Notes: generated from the letters alone by a model not told the origin. Counted from the first letter of the stretch, positions 53,463 through 63,111 are shown. The stretch: 64,000 nucleotides of DNA from CAVQBJ01 sp963710725 (GCA_963710725.1 CAVQBJ010000008.1:1488001-1552000); one strand, 5' to 3'. Made by a program: numbers and translations.

Positions 53463-54836
53463 CTAGGGTGCCGCGATCGTCGGCGGGCTCAGCAGCGCAG
53501 GGCCGCTCGGGTCGAGGAAGTCGGCGACCGTCGTCGCGTTCGCGTCGCGGAAGGTGAGCGCCGGCAGGTTCCACTTCGCCTCGATCGTGGCGAGCACCGA
53601 GGTGTGGTCATGGACGACGTCGGTCACCGCGCCCGGCCGGCAGTATGGCGAGGCCACGATCGCCGGCACGCGACATCCGTAGAGGTCGTAGCCGCCGGGA
53701 GCATCGCCGGGCGCAAGCTGCGGCGGTATCGAGTCCGGGGGGATCGCCGGCGGCGGCGGCACGTGGTCGTAGTAGCCGCCGTGCTCGTCGTAGGTGTACA
53801 CGAGCAGGGTGCGCGGCCAGGCCGGTGAGTGCAGGACCGCCTCGACGACCCGATGCGCCCAGGCCTCGCCGTACTTCATGTCCTGCGGGTCCTCCTCGCT
53901 GCCGCCGAGCGGCTCGAGCAGCGCGGCGAGGCCGCTCAGCGACGGGACCTCCGCGAGCACCTCGCCGATGAGCGGGAGGAGGCCGACCTCCGGATCCACG
54001 AAGCTCACCTGCGGGAGGGTGCCGAGGGCGCAGTCGACGTAGAAGCGCGCCATCCCGGCGAGGTTCTGCGGGTACTTCTCAACGATCGAGGGGATGATCG
54101 CCGTCTGGGGCAGATCGGTGAAGTAGTTGCGCCAGGTGATGCCGTAGGCGTGCAGCCGATCGAAGATCGTGCCGTTCGCCGGGGGCGGCAGCGACAGGCT
54201 CGCCACGCTCGTGGCGATGTCGCCCGAGGCCGTGCCGGCCATCAGGAAGCGGCGGTTGGGGAACGTCTGGCACGGCGCCGAGCAGAACCAGCGGTTGGCG
54301 AGCGTGAACGTCGTCGCCATCGAGTAGGCGAACGGCAGCACGTCCTCGTCCCAGTAGCCCATCGGCTGCGTCGAGCCCACCGAGCGCACGAACCCGTCCA
54401 TGGCGCCGCCGTCGATCTGCTCATGCGTCGCGTCCCAGGTCTGCGAGACGTCGTCGCCCTGGGCCGTGGTGGCGAACGGGAACGAACGCACGGGCCCGCC
54501 CGGGCCGGGGTTCGTGTTCTGCGCTACCGCGGCCGCGTCGAACGTGAGCCCATCGGCCGCCGGCTGCCCGCGGAGCGCGACCGCGCCGAGCAGGTTATCG
54601 AACGAGTGGTTCTCCATCATCACCACCACGATGTGGTCGAACGGCAGCGACGGCGTCGCCGTGCCCGGCGGTCGCGACGGGTCAGGCAGGCTGTCGGGCA
54701 GGCGCAGCGCCGCGGCCTGAGCCGTGGCGCCGAGGCGCAGCAGGCCGCCGAGCTCCGGCAGCGCGAGCGCCGTGCCGACGGCGCCCCCGTAGCGCAGCAG
54801 CGCGCGCCGCGTCAGCTTCGAGCCTTGATCGATCAT
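53463..54836 (-). CDS. Secreted phosphoesterase (phospholipase C/acid phosphatase family)
   Basis: A 457-residue protein with a Tat-like signal (LTRRALLRYGGAVGTALALP) lacking the second invariant residue context of strong Tat motifs. The catalytic N-terminal motif VVVMMENHSFDNLLG and the late motif YTYDEHGGYYDHVPPPP are typical of PF04185 phosphoesterases, which include phospholipase C and AcpA-type acid phosphatases. The protein is likely exported folded. ATG 54836 begins MIDQGSKLTRRALL. It faces the desert containing dyad copies B and C. Confidence 0.85.
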   Translation of the reverse strand: MIDQGSKLTRRALLRYGGAVGTALALPELGGLLRLGATAQAAALRLPDSLPDPSRPPGTATPSLPFDHIVVVMMENHSFDNLLGAVALRGQPAADGLTFDAAAVAQNTNPGPGGPVRSFPFATTAQGDDVSQTWDATHEQIDGGAMDGFVRSVGSTQPMGYWDEDVLPFAYSMATTFTLANRWFCSAPCQTFPNRRFLMAGTASGDIATSVASLSLPPPANGTIFDRLHAYGITWRNYFTDLPQTAIIPSIVEKYPQNLAGMARFYVDCALGTLPQVSFVDPEVGLLPLIGEVLAEVPSLSGLAALLEPLGGSEEDPQDMKYGEAWAHRVVEAVLHSPAWPRTLLVYTYDEHGGYYDHVPPPPAIPPDSIPPQLAPGDAPGGYDLYGCRVPAIVASPYCRPGAVTDVVHDHTSVLATIEAKWNLPALTFRDANATTVADFLDPSGPALLSPPTIAAP

Positions 54837-54982
54837 CGGGACCCCCGCGGTCGCACTGTCACGATGCCCGGCGCGCGCATCGTGACACGACGCGCCACGC
54901 GGCGCGTCACTTCCCTGTGAACCTCGTCACCCGCGCGTGAGAGAGCACTGACCGGACGGGTCGCGCGCGGCATGCTCGCACG
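54837..54982. promoter_or_regulatory. GTNAC-box and hairpin region upstream of the phosphoesterase gene
   Basis: Inverted repeat TGTCACGATG (54857-54866) / CATCGTGACA (54878-54887) and hairpin GACGCGCC-ACGC-GGCGCGTC (54889-54908) are followed by further GTCAC at 54906 and 54928. They precede the minus-strand phosphoesterase start at 54836, so they are candidate operator sites for it. Confidence 0.45.
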
Positions 54983-55032
54983 GGGGTGTGCTCGATTACG
55001 TTCCGCATAGCGTGCATTCGGGACCACACCCC
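54983..55032. repeat. 50-nt dyad element, copy B
   Basis: Arms GGGGTGTG (54983-54990) and CACACCCC (55025-55032) flank a centre containing TCGATTACGTTCCGCATAGC. Copy C follows with a 73-nt period, and copy A lies at 40671. B and C match at 45 of 50 positions, and B and A at 37 of 50, without gaps. Confidence 0.6.
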
Positions 55033-55055
55033 CGGGCCAGGCCCCCCGCCCACGC

Positions 55056-55105
55056 GAGGTGTGCTCGATTACGTTCCGCATAGCGTGCGTTCGGAAGCAC
55101 ACGCC
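55056..55105. repeat. 50-nt dyad element, copy C
   Basis: Arms GTGTGCT and AGCACAC pair, although the outermost bases are mismatched. Position 9/42 is C-G here but G-C in copy A, a compensatory change. It ends 170 nt before the S53 protease start. Bases 55106-55254 hold small hairpins such as GTCGG-CCC-CCGAC but no ORF. Confidence 0.6.
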
Positions 55106-55254
55106 GGGGCGAACGGCGCGCTTGCCGAGCTTTGCGGGGGAAAGGGCAGCGACGCGCGCGTTCGAGTCGGCCCCCGACGGGCGAAAGCGCCACGAACCTC
55201 ACATGCGCGGAGACATGCGTCCAGCTGCCGGACCGATCGGGCTGCGCCGAGCGG

Positions 55255-55273
55255 ATTCCCTTCGAAAGGGAAT
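55255..55273 (+). promoter_or_regulatory. Shine-Dalgarno-sequestering hairpin of the S53 protease gene
   Basis: ATTCCCTT (55255-55262), loop CGA and AAGGGAAT (55266-55273) form a perfect 8-bp stem. AGGG within the 3' arm is the likely ribosome binding site, 5 nt before the ATG at 55276. Opening the stem would expose it, so translation could be temperature- or factor-controlled. Confidence 0.5.
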
Positions 55274-55275
55274 AG

Positions 55276-58200
55276 ATGCGGCGTCTCCCCACGCGTGCCC
55301 TGCGGTGCCTTCTCGTCGGCGGGACCGCCGCGGTGGCGATGTCGGCGCCGGCGGCGCAGGCGCACGGACCGTTCGACGCGCTCGGCGTGCCGGGCGGCGC
55401 GGCGTCGCAGATCGTCGGGACGAGCGTGCCCGGGGTAGCCGCGACCGCTCCGAGTCCGCAGGCGCTCGCGGCAACGCTTCACCAGGCGACCGGCCTCACC
55501 CCCGCGCAGGTCACGGCGCAGGACGTGTGCCCACCCGCGGCGCCCGGCGTCGCTCGCTGCGAGGCGCAGGCTCTGCGGCTGCGGTCGGACGCGCGGCTCG
55601 TGCGTCCTCACGTCGGCCAGCGCGCATCGTTCACGCAGGTCTTCCCGTCCGCGCGCGCCGGCATCGCGCCGGCATACTCCCCAGGCGCAGCCGCGCCCCA
55701 GGCCGACACGCCGGCCTGGCTGCAGCAGGCATACGACCTCAGCTATCTCTCGCAGACCGCGGGCAGCTCCGACACGGTGGCGATCGTCGACGCCTACGAC
55801 GATCCGAACGCCGCGTCCGACCTCGGGGTGTTCCGCAGCGCCTACGGGCTGCCGGCGTGCACGACCGCGAACGGTTGCTTCCAGAAGGTCAACGAGAGCG
55901 GACAGACCTCACCGCTCCCGGCCGGGAACCTGGGCTGGGAGGGCGAGGAATCGCTCGACATGGATGCCGTGTCCTCGCTCTGCCCGAACTGCCACATCAT
56001 CCTCGTCGAGGCATCCGGCGCCGACCTGTCCGATCTCGATGCCGCGGTTGCGCAGGCAGATGCGATGGGGGCCAATCAGATCTCCAACAGCTGGTCGGCG
56101 ACCTCGAGCGGCCCCATCGGCGGGACGTTCACCTTCCCCGGCGTCGCCGTCCTCGCCGCCACCGGCGACTACGGCTACGTCGGCCCCGGGTACGACAACT
56201 ACCCGGCCGCCTATCCCGGCGTCACGGCCGCCGGCGGCACCTCGCTCGCCGCGTCCAGCGAGGGCCAGAGTGCGCGCGGCTTCAGCGAGGGCGGCTGGTC
56301 GACAGACAGCAACGGGGTCGGCGGCGGCTCGGGATGCGACCTGGCGGAGCCCAAGCCGGCCTACCAGACCGACACCGGCTGCACCGGGCGCGCCTACGCG
56401 GACGTGTCGGCCGACGCCGACCCGTCGACCGGACTGATCGTCTATGACTCGGGCAACGGCGGCTGGATGCTGCTCGGCGGCACGAGCCTGGCCACCCCGC
56501 TCACCGCCGCCTTCGAGGCGGTGACCGGCGTCGCCGGCGCGAGCCCGAGCTGGGCCTATGCCGACAGCTCGCTGCTCAACGACCCGACCACCGGCTCGAA
56601 CGGGAGCTGCGCCGCGGACATCCTCTACATCTGCAACGCCGGGGTCGGCTACGACGGACTGACCGGTGTCGGCTCGATCTCGGGCTCGATCGCGCAGGGC
56701 GGGCCGGGCATCGGCGGTCCGTCGATCGGCTCGGGCGCTGACGACACCTACGTCACCAGCCTCGCCGCGACGAGCGCCAACCTCGCCGGCGGCGTCTATC
56801 CGAACGGGCTCGACACGACCTACTACTGGCAGTACGGCACGACCAACGCCTACGGCCAGCAGACCGCGAGCGCGGACGCCGGCGCGGGGCACACGCCGGT
56901 CGGATTCACCGGCGCGCTGTCCGGCCTGACGCCGAGCACCACCTACCACTACCGGCTCGTCGCCAGCAACAGCGCGGGGACGAGCTACGGGTACGACTTC
57001 AGCCTCACGACGTATCCGGCCAATGCGGCGCCGCCGGTCGACACGGCCGCGCCGACCCTCAGCGGCCTCGCCCAGCAGGGCCAGATCCTCACCGCCTCGA
57101 CCGGCACGTGGAACCCGACGCCGAGCTCCTACGCCTACCAGTGGCAGCGCTCGACGGACGGCGGCAACACGTGGACGAACATCGCCGGGCAGACGGGCGC
57201 CACCTACCTCCTCGCCGGCACGGACGTCGGCGCGCTCGTCCGGGCGGCCGTAATCGCGACGGACGCCTACGGCAACTCGACGGCGGACAGCGCCCCCGAC
57301 GGTCCGATCGCCTCGGGTGCCCCTTTTGACACAAGTCCCCCCACGATCAGCGGCAGCCCGCAACAGGGTCAGGCGCTCAACGTCAGCGCAACCTGGAACC
57401 CGGCCGGCAGCGTCTACAGCTACCAGTGGCAACATTCCGCCAACGGCACCACGTGGTCGAACATCGGCGGTGCCACGTCGTCGAGCTACGTGCTCGCGCC
57501 GTCCGACGAGGGGCTGACGGTGCGCGCGGTCGTCACCGCCGTCAACGCCTACGGGCAGCTCACCGCGGACAGCGCCGCCGTCGGCCCGGTGGCTGCCAAT
57601 CCGCCGGTGAACACGTCGGCGCCGGCGCTCACCGGCACGCCGCAGCGCACGTACGCCCTCAGCGTCACGCCGGGCTCGTGGAACGGGTCCGGCAACACGT
57701 ACGCCTACCAGTGGCAGCGCTCGACCGACGGCGGGAACACCTGGTCGAGCATCAGCGGCGCGATCAACACGACCTACACGCTCGGCGACGCCGACGAGGG
57801 CGCGAGCGTGCGCGTGCTCGTGACGGCGAGCAACCTGGACGGAATCGCGACGCAGGCGAGCAACGCGACGCAGGTCATCGCGCCCTACCCACCGGCGAAC
57901 ACCGTGCCCCCCGCCGTGAGCGGCACGCCCGAGCGGACCTTCACGCTGACGGCCGCGCCGGGCACGTGGACCGGTCCCGGGCTCAGCTACGCCTACCAGT
58001 GGCAGGAGGACGCCGGCGACGGCTATCAGAACATCGCCGGCGCGACGAACGCCACCTACCTGCTCGCCGCCTCGGATGAGAACACGACCGTGCGCGTCGT
58101 CGTCACCGCGAGCAACGACGACGGCACGATCTCCGAGGCGAGCCCCCCGACGGCCAACGTCCAGAATGCCGTCCCGGTCAACACGAGCGTGCCGACGATC

Positions 58201-61200
58201 TCCGGGACGGCGCAGCGCACCGACACGCTCACCGCCGGGATCGGCACCTGGGGCGGCCTCGGCAACACCTACGCCTACCAGTGGCAGCGCTCGCCCGACG
58301 GCAACACGTGGACGAGCGTGAGCGGCGCGACGGGTGCGACCTACACGCTCGGTGTCGCCGACGAGGGCTCGGAGGTGCGGGTGCTCGTCACGGCCACGAA
58401 CCCGGACGGCAGCGCGGGCGCGGCAAGCGCGGCGACGAGCACCGTCCCGAGCTCGCCGCCGACGAACAGCTCGCCGCCGACCCTGAGCGGCAGCGTGCAG
58501 CGCGGCTCGACGCTCACCGGAGCGCAGGGCACCTGGGGCGGCCTCGGTGACAGCTACGCCTACCAGTGGCAGCACTCCTCCGACGGCGGGAACACGTGGA
58601 CGTCGATCGGCGGGGCGACCGCGACCACGTACACGATCGGCGTCGGCGACGAGGGCACCGCCCTGCGCCTGCTCGTGACCGCCTCCAACGCGGACGGCAG
58701 TCTCGGCGTGGCGACGGCGGCGACCGGCGTCATCCAGAGCGCGCCGCCGATCAACAGCGCGCTCCCGACGGTGAGCGGCACCGCGCAGCGGGGCGACACG
58801 CTCTCCTCGACGGCGGGCACGTGGAGCGGGCTCGGCAACGCGTATGCCTACCAATGGCAGCGCTCGACCGACGACGGCAACACCTGGAGCGCGATCGCCG
58901 GGGCGACGAGCACGACATATACGCTCGCCGTGGCCGACGAAGGGAGCGTCGTGCGCGTGCTCGTGACCGCCTCGAACCCCGACGGCAGCGCGAGCGCGGC
59001 GAGCGCCGCCACGTGGACGGTGGCCTCGGCCGCACCCGCGAACACCGTCGCTCCGTCGATCTCCGGCACGGCCGTGCGCACCGACACGTTCATCGGCGCG
59101 CTCGGCACGTGGGGCGGCATCGGCAACGTGTACGCCTACCAGTGGCAGCGCTCTGCCGACGGCGGCAACACGTGGACGAGCATCTCGGGGGCGACGGGGA
59201 CGTCGTACACGCTCACCGTGGCCGACGAGGGCAGCCTCGTGCGCCTGCTCGTCACCGCGACCAACCCCGACGGCACGGTCGCGGCGGCGAGCGCGGCGTC
59301 GGCGACGGTGCAGGGTTCGGTACCGGTGAACACGGCGGTGCCGACGATCTCGGGCATCGTGCAGCGTGCCTCGGCGCTGAGCGCGAGCCTCGGCACGTGG
59401 GGCGGGCTCGGTAACGGTTACACCTACCAGTGGCAGCGCTCGGCCGACGGCGGCAACACCTGGACATCGATCAGCGGGGCAACGAGCTCCGGCTACACCG
59501 TCGCCCTGGCCGACGAGAACTCCGAGCTACGGGTGCTCGTCACCGCCACGAACCCCGACGGCAGCGCGAGCGCGGCGAGCGCGGCCACGATGACGATCCC
59601 GAGCGCGCCGCCGGTCGACACGGTCGCCCCGAGCGTGTCGGGGCCCGCGCAGCGCTCCTACACGCTCACCGCCGCGCAGGGCACGTGGAGCGGCATCGGC
59701 AACGCCTACTCGCTGCAGTGGCAGCACGACAGCGGGTCGGGCTTCACCAACATCGCGAACGCGACCGGCTCGACCTACACGCTCGGGGTGGCCGACGAGG
59801 GTTCGACGATCCGCCTGCTCGTCACGGTTACGAACCCCGACGGCACGGCGAGTGCCGCCAGTGCGGCCACCGCCACCGTCCAGGCCGCCGCGCCGGCGAA
59901 CACCGCGGTGCCGACGGTCTCGGGCACGGCCGAGCGCGCGGCGACGCTGACCTCGACCACCGGCACCTGGAGCGGGATCGGCAACACCTACGCCTACCAG
60001 TGGCAGAGCTCGCCCGACGGCGGCACCACGTGGTCGAACATCGCCGGCGCGGTCGGGATCACCTACACGCCGGCCGTGACCGACGAGGGCTCGGAGATCC
60101 GCCTGCTCGTCACCGCCACGAACCCCGACGGCAGCGTGAGCGCGGCGAGCGCGGCGACCGGCGGCGTGCAGAGCGCGGCGCCGAGCAACAGCGTCGCGCC
60201 GACGGTGTCCGGAACGGCTCAGCGCACCTTCACGCTCACATCGACGATCGGAACGTGGGGCGGCCTCGGCAACACCTACGGCTACCAGTGGCAGCGATCG
60301 GCGAACGGCACGAGCTGGGCGAACGTCGCGGGCGCGACCGCCGCCACGTACACCCTTGGCGTGGCCGACGAGGGCTCGGAGGTCCGTCTGCTCGTCACCG
60401 CCACGAACCCCGACGCGAGCGTGAGCGCGGCGAGCGCTCCGACCGCCGCCGTGCTGAGCGCACCCGCGAGCAACGCCGCGGTGCCGACCGTGTCCGGAAC
60501 GGCCCAGCGCACCTTCACGCTCTCGGCGGCGCCGGGCACCTGGAACGGCCTCGGCAACACCTACAGCGACCAGTGGCAGAGCTCGAGCGACGGCGGCAAC
60601 ACCTGGTCGAACCTCAGCGGGGCGACCGGCTCGACCTACACGCTCGGCAGCGGCGACGAGGGCACGCAGCTGCGCGTGCTCGTCACGGCCACGAACGCCG
60701 ACGGCACAGCCACCGCCGCGAGCGTCGCGACCGGAGCGGTCTCGTCGGATCCTCCGGTGAACACGGGCGCGCCGAGCTTCTCCGGGACGCTGCAGCGGAC
60801 CTTTGTGCTGACCGCGAACGCCGGGACCTGGGGCGGCCCGGACAACGCGTACGCCTATCAGTGGCAGCGCGCGACCCCGCCGTCGGGCTCATGGACGAGC
60901 ATCGCCGGCGCGACCGGCGCGACGTACACGCTCGCCCAGGCCGATGAGACCGACATCGTTCGCGTACTCGTCACCGCCACGAACCCCGACGGCAGCGTCG
61001 TCGCGGCGAGCGCGCCGAGCGCGGCGGTGCAGGGCGCCCCGCCGGTCAACACCGCCGTGCCGAGCGTCGCCGGGACGACGCGCGTCGGCGCGACGCTCAG
61101 CGCGGCGAACGGCAGCTGGTCGCCGGCGGCGTCGAGCTTCAGCTACGTCTGGCAGCGCGGCAGCGGCGGCGGCGGCTACCAGCCGATCGCGGGCGCGACC

Positions 61201-63111
61201 TCCGCCACCTACGTCCTGCAGCAGGCCGACCTCGGCGAGACCGTCCGCGTCGTGGTGACGGGCACGAACGTCGACGGATCGGCGAGCGCCACGAGTGCGG
61301 CCACCGCGACCGTGATGGCGCCGCCGCAGAACACGGTCGCCCCGGCCGCGCCGACAGGGACGCTGATGGACACCTACACGCTCACGCCCAACAACGGAAC
61401 CTGGGACACCCCGTCGGCGACGTTCAGCTACACGTGGCTGCGCTGCCCGGCGAGCGCCGCGAGCATCAGCTCGAGCTGCGTGCAGGTGGGCAGCGGCTCG
61501 ACGTACACCCTCGCCGCCGCCGATGTCGGCTCCCCGATCGGCGTCGTCGTCACCGCGTCCTCGACCGGTGGTCAGTCGTCGGCCGACAGTGCGCTCACCG
61601 CCGTCGTGACCGGGCGTCCGCTCACCAACTCCGTGGCGCCGAGCATCAGCGGCGACCCACAGGTGCCGAACACACTCAGCGCGGGCCCCGGGCAGTGGAG
61701 CGTGCCGATCACCGGCATCACCTACAACTGGGAGCGCTGCGACGCGAACGGCACGACGAACTGCGTCCAGGTGACCACGAACGCCGCCCAGTACACGCTC
61801 AGCGCGGCCGACGCCAACCACGCGATCGTGCTCATCGCGAACGCGACGTCGCCGGGGCGCACCGCAAGCGCGCAGAGCCCCCCGCTCGTCATCCAGGCCC
61901 AGCCGCTGCCCCAGAACGAGGTCGCGCCGGCGATCGCGGGCACGACGACGCGCACCTACACGCTGTCGGCCACGACCGGCGAGTGGAGCAACAGCCCGAC
62001 GTCCTTTACGTACCAGTGGCAGCGCTGCAACGCCTCGGGCGCGAACTGCCAGAGCGTCGCCGGCGCGACCGGCACGAGCTACCTGCTGAGCAAGGCCGAC
62101 GAAGGCTCGGAGATGGTCGTCGTCGTGACGGCGACCAACGGCGCCGGCTCGGGCGTGGCGTCCTCCAAGCCGACCGCCGTCGTGGCCGGGCTGCCGCCGG
62201 TCACCACGCACGCACCGGTGATCGGCGGCTCACCGATCCAGCAGGGCGTCGCCCTCAGCGAGAGCGCCGTCAGCTGGCAGACCACGTCCGACACGACCTA
62301 CGCGACGGCGTGGGAGCGCTGCGACGTCAACGGAGCGAACTGCCAGGCCATCAGTGGCGCGACCGCGAATGAGTATGTGCCGACCGCGAGCGACGTCGGG
62401 CACACCCTCGTCGTCGTCGTGACGGCCACCAACCCCGACGGGTCGGTGCCCTCCGCCTCGGCGGCGACATCGACCGTGCTGCCCGTGCCGCCGCGGTGGA
62501 AGAACCTTCCGGTGCTGAGCACCGATTCGGGGCAGGTCGGGGATCTGCTCAGCATCCTCGCCGGCGTGTGGACCGGTCCGCCGGTGAGCACCGATACCAC
62601 GCAGATGATGCGCTGCACGAACGCGTGCGTGGCCGACGGCGCCGCAAACGCCACCAGCTATACGATCGCCAGCGGCGACGTCGGGGCGATTCTGCGCGTG
62701 CGCGAGACGGCGTCGAACCTCGGCGGCTCCACGATCGTGTGGTCGGCGCGCTACGTCGGGCCGGTCATGTCGGCCGCCTCGGGCGCCGCGGTCCTGGCCA
62801 GCGGGCGAGTCGCGCTGCGCAACCCGCAGGGCGCCACACTCGCGCTGGCCCGGCTCGTCGCCGGCCCGGCCGTCGCCCAGGCCAGCCGCGTCGTCTTCGC
62901 GCCGGCGGCGATGGGGCGGGTGCTCCACCTGCGCCGCGCGCCGAGCGTGCGCGGACGGCTCGTCGCCTGGGCCTGCTCGCTGGCGATCGGGCCGAGCGGG
63001 CCGCCGGCCTGCACCGCGAAGGTGGTGCTGCATCAGGCCGTGGCGACGGTGCGACTGCCCTTGTCGATGCAGGGCAAGGTGCGGATCGTCGTGGTGCGCC
63101 GCGGGCACTGA
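55276..63111 (+). CDS. Giant secreted S53 (sedolisin) peptidase with Ig-like repeats
   Basis: A 2611-residue exoprotein. A signal peptide (about 1-30) and a pro-region (about 31-145) are followed by an S53 catalytic domain (about 150-470). Expected catalytic residues are Glu224/Asp228 (GEESLDMDA), oxyanion Asp298 (AATGDYGY) and Ser404 (GGTSLATP). A fibronectin-III-like domain (about 485-580, YYWQYGTTNAYGQQ) follows. Then come about 20 Ig-like repeats of 93-98 residues (YAYQWQRSxDGGNTW ... VRVLVTATNPDGS) to about residue 2500. A roughly 110-residue basic beta-rich tail without LPXTG or a membrane helix ends the protein. The protease cannot be assigned a substrate. The repeats probably make a long stalk or binding array. 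Confidence 0.88.
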   Translation: MRRLPTRALRCLLVGGTAAVAMSAPAAQAHGPFDALGVPGGAASQIVGTSVPGVAATAPSPQALAATLHQATGLTPAQVTAQDVCPPAAPGVARCEAQALRLRSDARLVRPHVGQRASFTQVFPSARAGIAPAYSPGAAAPQADTPAWLQQAYDLSYLSQTAGSSDTVAIVDAYDDPNAASDLGVFRSAYGLPACTTANGCFQKVNESGQTSPLPAGNLGWEGEESLDMDAVSSLCPNCHIILVEASGADLSDLDAAVAQADAMGANQISNSWSATSSGPIGGTFTFPGVAVLAATGDYGYVGPGYDNYPAAYPGVTAAGGTSLAASSEGQSARGFSEGGWSTDSNGVGGGSGCDLAEPKPAYQTDTGCTGRAYADVSADADPSTGLIVYDSGNGGWMLLGGTSLATPLTAAFEAVTGVAGASPSWAYADSSLLNDPTTGSNGSCAADILYICNAGVGYDGLTGVGSISGSIAQGGPGIGGPSIGSGADDTYVTSLAATSANLAGGVYPNGLDTTYYWQYGTTNAYGQQTASADAGAGHTPVGFTGALSGLTPSTTYHYRLVASNSAGTSYGYDFSLTTYPANAAPPVDTAAPTLSGLAQQGQILTASTGTWNPTPSSYAYQWQRSTDGGNTWTNIAGQTGATYLLAGTDVGALVRAAVIATDAYGNSTADSAPDGPIASGAPFDTSPPTISGSPQQGQALNVSATWNPAGSVYSYQWQHSANGTTWSNIGGATSSSYVLAPSDEGLTVRAVVTAVNAYGQLTADSAAVGPVAANPPVNTSAPALTGTPQRTYALSVTPGSWNGSGNTYAYQWQRSTDGGNTWSSISGAINTTYTLGDADEGASVRVLVTASNLDGIATQASNATQVIAPYPPANTVPPAVSGTPERTFTLTAAPGTWTGPGLSYAYQWQEDAGDGYQNIAGATNATYLLAASDENTTVRVVVTASNDDGTISEASPPTANVQNAVPVNTSVPTISGTAQRTDTLTAGIGTWGGLGNTYAYQWQRSPDGNTWTSVSGATGATYTLGVADEGSEVRVLVTATNPDGSAGAASAATSTVPSSPPTNSSPPTLSGSVQRGSTLTGAQGTWGGLGDSYAYQWQHSSDGGNTWTSIGGATATTYTIGVGDEGTALRLLVTASNADGSLGVATAATGVIQSAPPINSALPTVSGTAQRGDTLSSTAGTWSGLGNAYAYQWQRSTDDGNTWSAIAGATSTTYTLAVADEGSVVRVLVTASNPDGSASAASAATWTVASAAPANTVAPSISGTAVRTDTFIGALGTWGGIGNVYAYQWQRSADGGNTWTSISGATGTSYTLTVADEGSLVRLLVTATNPDGTVAAASAASATVQGSVPVNTAVPTISGIVQRASALSASLGTWGGLGNGYTYQWQRSADGGNTWTSISGATSSGYTVALADENSELRVLVTATNPDGSASAASAATMTIPSAPPVDTVAPSVSGPAQRSYTLTAAQGTWSGIGNAYSLQWQHDSGSGFTNIANATGSTYTLGVADEGSTIRLLVTVTNPDGTASAASAATATVQAAAPANTAVPTVSGTAERAATLTSTTGTWSGIGNTYAYQWQSSPDGGTTWSNIAGAVGITYTPAVTDEGSEIRLLVTATNPDGSVSAASAATGGVQSAAPSNSVAPTVSGTAQRTFTLTSTIGTWGGLGNTYGYQWQRSANGTSWANVAGATAATYTLGVADEGSEVRLLVTATNPDASVSAASAPTAAVLSAPASNAAVPTVSGTAQRTFTLSAAPGTWNGLGNTYSDQWQSSSDGGNTWSNLSGATGSTYTLGSGDEGTQLRVLVTATNADGTATAASVATGAVSSDPPVNTGAPSFSGTLQRTFVLTANAGTWGGPDNAYAYQWQRATPPSGSWTSIAGATGATYTLAQADETDIVRVLVTATNPDGSVVAASAPSAAVQGAPPVNTAVPSVAGTTRVGATLSAANGSWSPAASSFSYVWQRGSGGGGYQPIAGATSATYVLQQADLGETVRVVVTGTNVDGSASATSAATATVMAPPQNTVAPAAPTGTLMDTYTLTPNNGTWDTPSATFSYTWLRCPASAASISSSCVQVGSGSTYTLAAADVGSPIGVVVTASSTGGQSSADSALTAVVTGRPLTNSVAPSISGDPQVPNTLSAGPGQWSVPITGITYNWERCDANGTTNCVQVTTNAAQYTLSAADANHAIVLIANATSPGRTASAQSPPLVIQAQPLPQNEVAPAIAGTTTRTYTLSATTGEWSNSPTSFTYQWQRCNASGANCQSVAGATGTSYLLSKADEGSEMVVVVTATNGAGSGVASSKPTAVVAGLPPVTTHAPVIGGSPIQQGVALSESAVSWQTTSDTTYATAWERCDVNGANCQAISGATANEYVPTASDVGHTLVVVVTATNPDGSVPSASAATSTVLPVPPRWKNLPVLSTDSGQVGDLLSILAGVWTGPPVSTDTTQMMRCTNACVADGAANATSYTIASGDVGAILRVRETASNLGGSTIVWSARYVGPVMSAASGAAVLASGRVALRNPQGATLALARLVAGPAVAQASRVVFAPAAMGRVLHLRRAPSVRGRLVAWACSLAIGPSGPPACTAKVVLHQAVATVRLPLSMQGKVRIVVVRRGH
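57022..62778 (+). repeat. Tandem Ig-like-repeat coding DNA in the S53 gene
   Basis: About 20 in-frame units of roughly 280-295 nt, each with conserved blocks such as CGCCTACCAGTGGCAGCGCT, GACGAGGGC and CTCGTCACCGCCACGAACCC. Central units (about 4-14) are more alike than the last five, which have extra Cys pairs (RCDANGTTNC, RCNASGANC, RCDVNGANC). Confidence 0.8.

Noticed and set aside
55106..55254. Known riboswitch (c-di-GMP GEMM or c-di-AMP ydaO type) upstream of the S53 gene
   Set aside because: I could not match the conserved cores of these classes; only generic hairpins are visible.
54966..55474. Short frames through the dyad region on both strands
   Set aside because: They arise from the dyad repeats and the antisense of the S53 gene, with no start context or domain.
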